This document shows, in pieces, positions 21,159 through 31,592 of a stretch of DNA of 64,000 bases. Every line of letters starts with the position of its first letter. The first letter of the stretch is position 1. Below the pieces are notes generated by a model. That model was not told the DNA's origin. It was given only the letters and a program-made list of their open reading frames with translations, and did not search any database. Source of the DNA: Propionicimonas paludicola. Lineage in GTDB: Bacteria > Actinomycetota > Actinomycetes > Propionibacteriales > Propionibacteriaceae. A program made the translations under genes and the position numbers. The stretch is from positions 744,001 through 808,000 of the forward strand of contig NZ_PDJC01000001.1 in NCBI RefSeq assembly GCF_002563675.1, read 5' to 3'.

Positions 21159-22607
21159 TCAGGCGACCACCGGTCGCAGGGCTGAGCCCGCGCGGCGCCC
21201 CGGACTCTCCTGGACGGCGAGCCACGCCTGTGCCAATCGACCGATCGCTTCGGTGACCACCTCGGCCGGATCCTTGTAGGGCAGCCGGACGAAGCTGTCC
21301 AGGCCGTGCTGCAGGGCGAACTGCGGTCCGGGACTGATCAGCAACTCCAGCTCACGGGCGGCCGCGGCGAGCTGGCGGGATCGCGGCTCGGGCAACTCCA
21401 CCCACAAGCTGAGGCCGCCGGCCGGCACCGTCCAACGTGCCCCCGGCAAGGCCGAGGGCAGCGCGTCCACCATGGCCTGACGGGACGCCCGCAGCGCCGC
21501 GCGGCTCTCCGGGTGCAGCCCCGGGCGCGCGGCGAGCAACTCGGTCAGAGTCAGTTGCTCGAGGATGGGCGCGCCCAGGTCGTCGGCGATTCGGGCCTGG
21601 AGCAGCCGGGGCAGCAGCGGACGCGGCACCCGCAGCCAGCCGGTTCGCAGCCCACCCCAGTGCGACTTCGACGAGCTGCCGACCAGAATCGTCCGGGACA
21701 GGTGGGCGGCGAACGGCAGTGGCCGTTCCACCTCGTCCAGTTCCACTTCGAGCATGGTCTCGTCCACGATGGCCACGGTCCCGGCCCGGCGCAGTGCCGC
21801 CGCCAGCTGCTCCCGCTCGGCGTCGAGCATCAGGGCGCCGGTCGGGTTGTGGAAGTCCAGGATCAGCTGGGCGGCCACCGGACGGGTGGCCGCGACGGTG
21901 CTGGCGATCGCCTCCAGGTCCCAGCCGTCCGGCTCGACCGCGATCGGGATCAGCCGCGCCCCGGAGCGCCGGGCGGCATCGACGGAGTTCGGATAGGACG
22001 GCGTCTCGACCAGCACCGGATCGCCCGGACGAGTGAGGGCACGGACGGCCAGGCTCACTCCGGACAGAGCCCCGCTGACCACCAGGATCTGGTCGGGCTC
22101 GGTGGGCAGCCCTCGCTGCGCGTACCGCTGGGCGATCAGGGCCTGCAACTGGGGGAGTCCGGCCGTGGCGTAGCCGGTGCCGGCCAGATAGCTGGGCAGC
22201 TGTTGGACGGCCTTGGCGTAGGCCTCCGCCGTGCCGACCGGCGCCCGTCCGGCGGCACACGTCAGGTCGAGCAGTGCTTCGCCGGTGCCGAAGCCGGGCA
22301 GCAGTGCGCCGCCGACGCCCACCCGTTGTTGGCCCAGTGGAAGCGTGGCCACATGTCCTGATCCCTGGCGGGCGCGCAGGAAGCCGTCCTCGACCAGCAC
22401 GGCATAGGCCCTGGTCACCGTGGTGCGGCTGAGGTCGAGGGCTTCGGTCAGCCGTCGCTCGCTGGGCAGTGCCTGTCCGCTGGGTAGGCGTCCGTCGGCG
22501 ATCAGCAGCCGCAGCCCGTCGGCCAGCCATCGGTACGCCGGGACGTCCGGATCACGCGGGCCGAGCAGCCCGACCAGCCGAGCCATTCCGATGCGGGGGA
22601 TTGCCAC
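21159..22607 (-). CDS. MocR-type transcriptional regulator (GntR HTH fused to aminotransferase fold)
   Basis: PLP-responsive DNA-binding regulator. About 482 residues: winged helix (YRWLADGLRLLIADGRLPSG, SERRLTEALDLSRTTVTRAYAVL) then a fold-type I aminotransferase domain with DFHNPTG and the PLP lysine in GSSSKSHWGGLRTGW. GTG 22607 is chosen because CACAGT lies 6 nt upstream and the extra residues fit the helix preceding the HTH in relatives; ATG 22586 is the alternative. Divergent from a YczE-like gene, a pairing typical of this regulator class. Confidence 0.88.
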   Translation of the reverse strand: MAIPRIGMARLVGLLGPRDPDVPAYRWLADGLRLLIADGRLPSGQALPSERRLTEALDLSRTTVTRAYAVLVEDGFLRARQGSGHVATLPLGQQRVGVGGALLPGFGTGEALLDLTCAAGRAPVGTAEAYAKAVQQLPSYLAGTGYATAGLPQLQALIAQRYAQRGLPTEPDQILVVSGALSGVSLAVRALTRPGDPVLVETPSYPNSVDAARRSGARLIPIAVEPDGWDLEAIASTVAATRPVAAQLILDFHNPTGALMLDAEREQLAAALRRAGTVAIVDETMLEVELDEVERPLPFAAHLSRTILVGSSSKSHWGGLRTGWLRVPRPLLPRLLQARIADDLGAPILEQLTLTELLAARPGLHPESRAALRASRQAMVDALPSALPGARWTVPAGGLSLWVELPEPRSRQLAAAARELELLISPGPQFALQHGLDSFVRLPYKDPAEVVTEAIGRLAQAWLAVQESPGRRAGSALRPVVA

Positions 22608-22613
22608 CAGGCC

Positions 22614-22619
22614 ACTGTG
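22614..22619 (-). promoter_or_regulatory. Possible -10 box CACAGT of the MocR regulator
   Basis: CACAGT on the minus strand, 6 nt before GTG 22607 and adjacent to the shared operator region; weak match to TAnnnT. Confidence 0.3.
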
Positions 22620-22624
22620 TCTGA

Positions 22625-22649
22625 ATTGGCTATTTTTGACAAGGCCAAT
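22625..22649. promoter_or_regulatory. Inverted repeat ATTGGC-N13-GCCAAT, candidate MocR operator
   Basis: Perfect 6-bp arms (22625-22630 and 22644-22649) in the divergent region. The repeat overlaps the -35 TTGACA (22636-22641) of the yczE-like gene, placing a bound regulator directly on that promoter. Confidence 0.6.
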
Positions 22650-22662
22650 CTTGGAGCAGGAT
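22636..22662 (+). promoter_or_regulatory. Promoter of the YczE-like gene
   Basis: Consensus -35 TTGACA (22636-22641) and -10-like CAGGAT (22657-22662) with a short 15-bp spacer; the ATG follows the -10 by 6 nt, suggesting a leaderless transcript. Confidence 0.5.
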
Positions 22663-22668
22663 CGAGGC

Positions 22669-23364
22669 ATGTCCCGCACTGAACGTCCGACCGTGGCCCT
22701 GGCCGACCTCGATCCACTCGCCCAGCTCCGAGCCGGGCAGCTGGCCCGTCGGCTGCCGCAGTTGCTGATCGGGCTGTGGCTCTACGGCTTCGCCATGGCC
22801 ATGTTCGTCCGCAGCGGCCTGGGCCTGGATCCGTGGGACGTCTTCCACGCCGGCCTACAGGGGCTGCTCGGGGTCTCCTTCGGCACCATCGTGATCGGCG
22901 TCGGGTTCGCCGTGCTGCTGCTGTGGATTCCGCTGCGCCAGTGGCCGGGCCTGGGCACCATCGCCAACGCCGTGGTGATCGGACTGGCGGCCGACTCGAC
23001 CCTGGCGCTGATCCCGCCGGCCACCGACTGGCGGGTGTCCTGGGCGCTGCTGATCGGCGGACTCCTGCTCAACGGGCTGGCCGGCGGCCTGTACATCGGC
23101 TCCCAGCTCGGCCCCGGCCCGCGGGACGGCCTGATGACCGGACTGGCCCGGCGGACCGGCTGGTCGCTGCGACTGGTCCGCACCGGCCTCGAGCTCAGCG
23201 TGCTGGCCATCGGCTGGCTGCTGGGTGGTGCCGTGGGGATCGGCACCGTGGTCTATGCGCTGGCCATCGGGCCGCTCGTGCAGTTCTTCCTGCCGCTGGT
23301 GATGGTCCGGCTGGACCAGCCGGTCGCCGAGCCGGACGAGCTGGTCGAACCGGCTCAGTGCTGA
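22669..23364 (+). CDS. YczE/YitT-type integral membrane protein
   Basis: A 231-residue protein with about five hydrophobic segments. It carries the family features GLGLDPWDVFHAGL near residue 45 and GLYIGSQLGPGPRDGLMTGL near 145, a duplicated GxGxxPWD/GPRDG pattern. The biochemical role of YczE proteins is not established; association with MocR regulators suggests a link to vitamin B6 or amino compounds. Probably leaderless. Confidence 0.8.
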   Translation: MSRTERPTVALADLDPLAQLRAGQLARRLPQLLIGLWLYGFAMAMFVRSGLGLDPWDVFHAGLQGLLGVSFGTIVIGVGFAVLLLWIPLRQWPGLGTIANAVVIGLAADSTLALIPPATDWRVSWALLIGGLLLNGLAGGLYIGSQLGPGPRDGLMTGLARRTGWSLRLVRTGLELSVLAIGWLLGGAVGIGTVVYALAIGPLVQFFLPLVMVRLDQPVAEPDELVEPAQC

Positions 23365-23380
23365 TCGGGTCCGCGCCCGG

Positions 23381-23386
23381 TAGGAT
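23381..23386 (+). promoter_or_regulatory. -10 box TAGGAT of the CBS-domain protein gene
   Basis: TAGGAT here places transcription start near 23392, so a TTG at 23386 cannot be the start codon and the TTG at 23425 is favoured. Confidence 0.5.
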
Positions 23387-23424
23387 TGGCCTCCACCAAC
23401 CCGGACGAGGCGTGTGAGCACCTT

Positions 23425-24753
23425 TTGACCCAGAATGACTGGATCCTCGCGGCGGTAGCCGCTCTCAGTGTGTTGCTGGCCGCGCTGCTGACCGCAGCCG
23501 AAACCGCCCTGGCCGGGGTCTCCCGGGCGCGGGCCGAGAGCCTGATCGACGAGGGACGCCCCGGTGGTCGGCGGCTGCTGTTGATCGCCCAGGATCCGGC
23601 GCCGGCGCTGAACAGCTCGCTGTTCCTGCGGATCGTGTTCGAAGTGATCGCCACGGTGTGTGTCGGCTGGATCTTCTTCATGCACTTCGGTCAGCTCTGG
23701 GAGCAGCTCACCTATCCGGTGCTGACCATGGTGCTGGTCTCCTTCATCATCCTCGGAGTCGCCCCGCGCACCCTGGGTCGGCAGCACGCCGACGCGATCG
23801 CGCTGGCTGCGGCCGGTCCGCTCAGCGTCTTGTCGGTGGTGCTCGGCCCGGTCTCCCAGCTGATGATCCTGATCGGCAATGCGCTCACTCCGGGCAAGGG
23901 CTTCGCTGAGGGCCCGTTCACCTCCGAAGCCGAGCTGCGCGAACTGGTCGACATCGCCGAGGCCCGCGAACTGATCGAGGCCGACGAGCGCAAGATGATC
24001 CACTCGGTCTTCGAGTTGGGCGACACGATCGTCAAAGAAGTCATGGTGCCGCGCACCGAGATGGTCTACATCGAGCGCACCAAGACGCTTCGACAAGGCG
24101 TTTCGCTGGCGCTGCGGTCCGGCTTCAGCCGGATCCCGGTGGTCGGCGAGGACGTGGACGATGTGGTCGGCATCCTCTACCTCAAGGACATGATCCGGCG
24201 GATGTACGACAACCCGCAGGCGCAGACCTCCGAAGCCGTGGACGCGCTGATGCGTCCGCCGACCTTCTGCCCGGACTCCAAGCCGGTCGACGAGTTGCTC
24301 CGCGAGATGCAGCTGACTCGCAGCCACGTGGTGATCGTGGTGGACGAGTTCGGTGGCACGGCCGGGCTGGCCACCATCGAGGACGTCCTGGAGGAGATCG
24401 TCGGCGAGATCGTCGACGAGTACGACCAGGAGCTGGCTCCGGTCGCCGAGCTGGGCGACGGCCGGTTCCGAGTGTCGGCTCGGCTGGGCATCGAGGACCT
24501 GGGGGAGCTGTTTGGGCTCGACGTCGACGACGATGATGTGGACACGGTGCTCGGACTGATGGCCAAGGAGCTGAACAAGGTGCCGATCCCGGGCTCTGTG
24601 GTCCGCTGGGAGGGCATCGAACTGACCGCCGAGCGGGGCAGTGGACGCCGCCACTCGATCCAGACCGTGTTGGCCGCCCTGGCCGCTGATGATGATCCGG
24701 CCGCGGAGGCCGCTGCCAAGCTGGCCACCGAGTCGGCCAGGAGGAACACATGA
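23425..24753 (+). CDS. CNNM/CorC-type transporter-associated protein (DUF21 plus CBS pair)
   Basis: A 442-residue membrane protein: DUF21/CNNM domain with three to four hydrophobic segments and SELTAAETALAGVSR-like opening, then two CBS domains (VPRTEMVYI with GFSRIPVVGEDVDDVVGIL, and SHVVIVVDEFGGTAGLATIEDVLEEIVGEI) and a CorC_HlyC C-terminal domain. Such proteins are linked to Mg/Co efflux. TTG 23425 is chosen from the promoter position. ATGA overlap with era, the usual neighbour. Confidence 0.85.
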   Translation: MTQNDWILAAVAALSVLLAALLTAAETALAGVSRARAESLIDEGRPGGRRLLLIAQDPAPALNSSLFLRIVFEVIATVCVGWIFFMHFGQLWEQLTYPVLTMVLVSFIILGVAPRTLGRQHADAIALAAAGPLSVLSVVLGPVSQLMILIGNALTPGKGFAEGPFTSEAELRELVDIAEARELIEADERKMIHSVFELGDTIVKEVMVPRTEMVYIERTKTLRQGVSLALRSGFSRIPVVGEDVDDVVGILYLKDMIRRMYDNPQAQTSEAVDALMRPPTFCPDSKPVDELLREMQLTRSHVVIVVDEFGGTAGLATIEDVLEEIVGEIVDEYDQELAPVAELGDGRFRVSARLGIEDLGELFGLDVDDDDVDTVLGLMAKELNKVPIPGSVVRWEGIELTAERGSGRRHSIQTVLAALAADDDPAAEAAAKLATESARRNT

Positions 24754-25661
24754 AATCCGGCTTCGCCTGTTTCGTCGGACGCCCCAACGCGGGCAAGTCG
24801 ACGCTGACCAATGCCCTGGTCGGCAGCAAGATCGCGATCGCATCGGCCAAGCCGCAGACCACGCGTCATGTGGTCCGCGGCATCCGCAACACCGAGGACT
24901 CCCAGCTGATCCTGGTCGACACCCCCGGCCTGCACCGTCCGCGCACCCTGCTCGGTGAGCGACTCAACGACTTGGTCTATCAGACCTGGTCGGAGGTCGA
25001 CGTGATCGGAGTCTGCCTGCCGGCCAGCCAGCGGATCGGCCCCGGCGACACCTTCCTGGTCTCCGAGATCGCCAAGCTGGACAAGGTGCCGACCCTGGTG
25101 GCCCTGGCCACCAAGTCCGACCTGGTCAGCAAGGCCCGGCTGGCTGAGCACCTGGTCAAGATCGCCTCGCTGGAGGAGGAGCTCGGCATCCGCTGGGCGA
25201 GCATCATTCCGGTGTCGGCGCTGACCGGCGATCAGGTGGACGACGTGGCCGATGAACTGGTCAAGCTGCTCCCCGAGGGCCCGCGCTACTACCCCGACGA
25301 CACTGTGACCGACGAGCCCACCGAGACTCGGATCGCCGAGCTGATCCGCGAGGCCGTCCTGGAGGGGGTCCGCGACGAGCTGCCGCACTCGGTGGCCGTG
25401 ATGATCGACGAGATGGGTCAGCGAGAGGGCCGTCCGGCCGATCGTCCGCTGTTGGACATCTTCGCCTCGATGGTGGTGGAGCGGGATTCCCAGAAGGGAA
25501 TCATCATCGGCCACCGCGGCGAGCGGCTGAAGGCGGTCGGCACTGCCGCCCGCACTCAGATCGCCGAGCTGGTCGGAATGCCGGTGCACCTGGATCTTCA
25601 CGTGAAGGTCCTCAAGGACTGGCAGCGCTCGCCGAAGTTCCTGGATCGGCTGGGCTTCTAG
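24750..25661 (+). CDS. era: GTPase Era
   Basis: Ribosome assembly GTPase binding the 3' end of 16S rRNA. The 303-residue protein has P-loop GRPNAGKS (about 10-17), G3 DTPGL, G4 TKSD and a C-terminal KH domain with IIGHRGERLKAVGTAARTQI. The Era signature RVLDYTEH is not present; it ends conventionally with LKDWQRSPKFLDRLGF. GAGGAA precedes the ATG; coupled to the CBS-protein gene. Confidence 0.96.
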   Translation: MKSGFACFVGRPNAGKSTLTNALVGSKIAIASAKPQTTRHVVRGIRNTEDSQLILVDTPGLHRPRTLLGERLNDLVYQTWSEVDVIGVCLPASQRIGPGDTFLVSEIAKLDKVPTLVALATKSDLVSKARLAEHLVKIASLEEELGIRWASIIPVSALTGDQVDDVADELVKLLPEGPRYYPDDTVTDEPTETRIAELIREAVLEGVRDELPHSVAVMIDEMGQREGRPADRPLLDIFASMVVERDSQKGIIIGHRGERLKAVGTAARTQIAELVGMPVHLDLHVKVLKDWQRSPKFLDRLGF

Positions 25662-25719
25662 GTGTCCAAAATGCGCTCGATCTTTACCAAGGGCCGAGAC
25701 GTGTGACAGCATGACTTCC

Positions 25720-25748
25720 ATGTTGTGGGTGCGACTCCTGCTTGTTCG

Positions 25749-25764
<16 letters not shown>
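25720..25764 (+). CDS. leuL: leuA leader peptide with leucine codon run
   Basis: ATG at 25720 encodes MLWVRLLLVRRSEA and stops at TAG 25762-25764. It holds four Leu codons, including consecutive CTC-CTG-CTT. An in-frame ATG at 25711 would add MTS. The reading frame runs into the left arm of the hairpin at 25749-25792, the classical geometry for ribosome-mediated attenuation by leucyl-tRNA supply. CAGCAT lies 7 nt before the ATG, so the leader mRNA may be leaderless. Confidence 0.75.
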
Positions 25765-27621
<1,857 letters not shown>

Positions 27622-27634
27622 TCACTCCTGCTGA

Positions 27635-29128
<1,494 letters not shown>

Positions 29129-29134
29129 TCGCCG

Positions 29135-29165
29135 GCCGCGCCCACCCGGACCGGCCGGGCGCGGC
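29135..29165. terminator. Bidirectional hairpin between argG and uppS
   Basis: Perfect 9-bp GC stem GCCGCGCCC/GGGCGCGGC (29135-29143 with 29157-29165) between convergent stop codons; no U-tract on either strand. Confidence 0.65.
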
Positions 29166-29167
29166 GC

Positions 29168-29950
29168 TCAGCTCGTCTGGTTGGGCAGCGCACCGCCGTA
29201 GCGGCGGTCGCGCTGCGCATACTGCTCGATGGCCCGCCACAGGTCGCGGCGATCGAAGTCCGGCCACAGCCGATCCAGGAACACCAGTTCGGCGTAGGCG
29301 GCCTGCCAGAGCATGAAGTTGGACGTCCGCTGCTCTCCGGACGATCGGATGAACAAGTCGACGTCGGGGATCTGCGGAGCGTAGAGGAAGTGCCGCAGCT
29401 TCTCCTCGGTCAGCTTGTCGGGGTTCAGTCGGCCCTCTTTGGCGGCCTGAGCGATCCGCTTGGCGGCGTCGACCAGCTCGGCTCGTCCGCCGTAGTTCAT
29501 GCAGAACTGCAAGGTCAGCACCGTGTTGTCGGCGCTCTGCCGTTCGGCGTCGACCAGCTCCTTGGCCACGGTGCGCCACATCCGCGGGTTGCGTCCGGAC
29601 CAGATGATCTTCACCCCCATGGCGTCCAGCTCGTCGCGGCGGCGATGGATCACCTCGCGGTTGAACTGCATCAGCCAGCGCACCTCGTCGGGGGAGCGGC
29701 GCCAGTTCTCGGTGGAGAAGGCGTAGGCCGAGACGTGCTTCACGCCGATCTCGATGGCGCCGGCCAGGACGTCCATCAGTGACTCCTCGCCCTTGGCGTG
29801 GCCGGCTGTGCGGGGGAGTCCCCGCTGCTTGGCCCAGCGGCCGTTGCCGTCCATCACGATGGCGACGTGAGCCGGGACGAACTTCGCATCGATCGCCGGC
29901 GGGCGAGCTCCACTGGGATGCGGGAATGGTGGCACGACCTGTTTTGGCAC
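29168..29950 (-). CDS. uppS: Isoprenyl (poly-cis) transferase, UppS family
   Basis: Makes the polyprenyl diphosphate carrier for peptidoglycan. The 260-residue cis-prenyltransferase shows IVMDGNGRWA with catalytic Asp about 34, SAYAFSTENWRRSPDEV, and the C-terminal DLFIRSSGEQRTSNFMLWQ. Chain length (decaprenyl or undecaprenyl) is not readable. GTG start at 29950 has TAGGCT 6 nt upstream and no ribosome-binding site. Often adjacent to recO; here recO is 3.4 kb away with the arabinose kinase and hsp20 between. Confidence 0.95.
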   Translation of the reverse strand: MPKQVVPPFPHPSGARPPAIDAKFVPAHVAIVMDGNGRWAKQRGLPRTAGHAKGEESLMDVLAGAIEIGVKHVSAYAFSTENWRRSPDEVRWLMQFNREVIHRRRDELDAMGVKIIWSGRNPRMWRTVAKELVDAERQSADNTVLTLQFCMNYGGRAELVDAAKRIAQAAKEGRLNPDKLTEEKLRHFLYAPQIPDVDLFIRSSGEQRTSNFMLWQAAYAELVFLDRLWPDFDRRDLWRAIEQYAQRDRRYGGALPNQTS

Positions 29951-29956
29951 GGCGCC

Positions 29957-29962
29957 AGCCTA
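29957..29962 (-). promoter_or_regulatory. -10 box TAGGCT of uppS, leaderless type
   Basis: TAGGCT on the minus strand, 6 nt before the GTG at 29950. Confidence 0.5.
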
Positions 29963-30006
29963 GCCAGAGCGGCGGCGCACAGGCGTGTTCTCCATCCGCG
30001 AACAGA

Positions 30007-30027
30007 GTTGAGTCCTGGGGGCTCAAC
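30007..30027. promoter_or_regulatory. HAIR-like inverted repeat (possible HspR site) upstream of hsp20
   Basis: GTTGAGT-N7-GCTCAAC matches the HspR consensus CTTGAGT-N7-ACTCAAG at 11 of 14 positions with the same 7-bp spacing, and the dyad extends symmetrically to 30005-30029. It sits directly before the -35 of hsp20. Confidence 0.5.
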
Positions 30028-30030
30028 TCC

Positions 30031-30059
30031 TTGATTCCGGCGGAAACCGGGTGCACACT
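30031..30059 (+). promoter_or_regulatory. hsp20 promoter
   Basis: -35 TTGATT (30031-30036) and -10 CACACT (30054-30059) with a 17-bp spacer; predicted start about 30066 falls inside the CIRCE. Confidence 0.6.
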
Positions 30060-30063
30060 GGCG

Positions 30064-30090
30064 TTAGCACTCAGTTGGTGTGAGTGCTAA
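30064..30090. promoter_or_regulatory. CIRCE operator of hsp20
   Basis: TTAGCACTC-N9-GAGTGCTAA, an exact consensus HrcA operator over the predicted transcription start, 24 nt before the hsp20 ATG. Confidence 0.95.
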
Positions 30091-30114
30091 CCGCTAGACG
30101 ACAGGAGTACCACA

Positions 30115-30546
30115 ATGGCTCGTGCATACGACCCCTTCCGGGAGATGGAGCGCTGGTTCGCGGACGCCGCTCGGACGCCCACGAGTGCCGCAATGCCGAT
30201 GGATCTGTATCGCGACGGTGACGTCTTCGTCACCCGGATCGATCTGCCCGGTGTCGACCCCGCCTCGATCGACGTGGACGTCGACGACCGCACCCTGACC
30301 GTGCGCGCCGAGCGCAAGGTCGAGACCACCGACTCGCAGAAGTGGCTGGTCCGGGAGCGTCCGGCCGGTACCTTCGCCCGCCAGCTGACCCTTGGCTACG
30401 GGGTGGCGCTGGACAAGATCGAGGCCCAGTACGCCGACGGCGTGCTCAGCCTGCGGATCCCGGTGGCCGAGGAGGCCAAGCCGCGCAAGATCAGCGTGGC
30501 CCACGCCGGTGGCGCCACTGAGATCGAAGGCTCGCTGGCCAGCTGA
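30115..30546 (+). CDS. hsp20: Small heat-shock protein (Hsp20/alpha-crystallin)
   Basis: ATP-independent holdase. The 143-residue protein starts ARAYDPFREMERWF, has the alpha-crystallin core (IDLPGVDPASIDVDVDDRTL near 43-62) and the conserved ADGVLSLRIPV near 106-116, but the C-terminal IxI motif is weak (RKISVA). GGAG precedes the ATG by 8 nt. A perfect CIRCE places it in the HrcA regulon, and a HAIR-like box suggests added HspR control. Confidence 0.95.
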   Translation: MARAYDPFREMERWFADAARTPTSAAMPMDLYRDGDVFVTRIDLPGVDPASIDVDVDDRTLTVRAERKVETTDSQKWLVRERPAGTFARQLTLGYGVALDKIEAQYADGVLSLRIPVAEEAKPRKISVAHAGGATEIEGSLAS

Positions 30547-30564
30547 GTCCACTCGACAACCACT

Positions 30565-30598
30565 GAGCGGCTCGTCGACTTTGGTCGGCGGGCCGCTC
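30565..30598. terminator. Probable bidirectional terminator between hsp20 and aldo/keto reductase
   Basis: GAGCGGC/GCCGCTC arms (30565-30571 with 30592-30598) between convergent genes, with partial inner pairing of the loop; moderate stability. Confidence 0.45.
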
Positions 30599-30605
30599 GG
30601 CCGTC

Positions 30606-31544
30606 TCAGGCGAACGCGGCCGACACCTTGGTGAGTCGGTTCACCTGGGCTCGGCTCAGCTTGAGTTCGATGGCGGCCAGAAGCGGAGCCACCTGTTCCA
30701 CGGAACTGGCGCTGGCGATCGGGGCGATCACGGACGGCTGCTGACGCAGCCAGGCCAGGGCCACCGTGGCCGGCTCGACGCCGAGTTCCTCGCCGAGCTC
30801 ATTGAGGACGTCCACCACGGCGAAGCCGGCCTCAGAGGCGTAGTGCTTGACCCGGGCCGCTCGCGGACCGCGCGGCGGCTCGTCGCGGTTGTACTTGCCG
30901 GTGAGGAAGCCCGCAGCCAGGCTGAAGTAGGGGACGACGGCCAGGTGCCGATCGGTGGCCAGCTCCGCCATACCGGAGGACTCGACCTCGGCGCGATGCA
31001 CCAGGTTGTACTCCGGCTGCAGCGCGACCGGTGCGGCCAGGCCTTCGGTCTCGGCAACGGTGAGCACTTCACTGATCCGCTCGGTGCTGAAGTTGGACAG
31101 CCCGTAGTGGCGGATGGCGCCGTCGCGAATCATCTGGTCGAAGGCGCCCACCCATTCGGCAACCGGGACGTGCAGGTCGTCCTCGTGGGCGTAGTAGAGG
31201 TCGATGGTGTCCAGACCCAGGCGCCGTCGCGACCCGTCCAGGCAGATCTTCAGGTTCGCCGGGCGCAGTCCACGGTGAATCGGGTGCTTGGCGACCTTGG
31301 TCGCGATCACCGGACGCTTGGCGCTGCCGCGTCGCTGCAACCAGCCGCCGATGACCCGCTCGGACTCTCCCCCGGTGTGGCCGGGAACCCAGGCCGAGTA
31401 CACGTCCGCCGTGTCGACGAAGTTGCCGCCTCCGTCCACGAAAGCGTCCAGGATCCGCTCGGCGGAATCCCGGTCAGCGGTCCAGCCGAAGACGTTGCCA
31501 CCCAGGCAGAGTGGGGCAACCTTCAGTGTCGCGATGGTCCTCAT
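30606..31544 (-). CDS. Aldo/keto reductase
   Basis: NADPH-dependent carbonyl reductase of the AKR superfamily (312 residues). Catalytic tetrad residues are visible: DTADVYS (Asp, Tyr), ATKVAKHP (Lys) and YYAHEDD (His), with RHYGLSNFS and PEYNLVHR of the barrel. Substrate unknown. It lies 48 bp downstream of the FGGY kinase on the same strand but has its own -10 (TACGCT, 6 nt before ATG), so a role with pentoses is only a possibility. Confidence 0.9.
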   Translation of the reverse strand: MRTIATLKVAPLCLGGNVFGWTADRDSAERILDAFVDGGGNFVDTADVYSAWVPGHTGGESERVIGGWLQRRGSAKRPVIATKVAKHPIHRGLRPANLKICLDGSRRRLGLDTIDLYYAHEDDLHVPVAEWVGAFDQMIRDGAIRHYGLSNFSTERISEVLTVAETEGLAAPVALQPEYNLVHRAEVESSGMAELATDRHLAVVPYFSLAAGFLTGKYNRDEPPRGPRAARVKHYASEAGFAVVDVLNELGEELGVEPATVALAWLRQQPSVIAPIASASSVEQVAPLLAAIELKLSRAQVNRLTKVSAAFA

Positions 31545-31550
31545 TGCGCA

Positions 31551-31556
31551 AGCGTA
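31551..31556 (-). promoter_or_regulatory. -10 box TACGCT of the aldo/keto reductase, leaderless type
   Basis: TACGCT on the minus strand, 6 nt before the ATG at 31544; no ribosome-binding site. Confidence 0.45.
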
Positions 31557-31592
31557 GTGCGGGGCGCTCGCTTAGGGGAGGAAGTGCGCCGA

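Noticed and set aside
23386-23424. TTG 23386 as start of the CBS-domain protein
   Set aside because: It overlaps the -10 box TAGGAT; TTG 23425 lies inside the predicted message.
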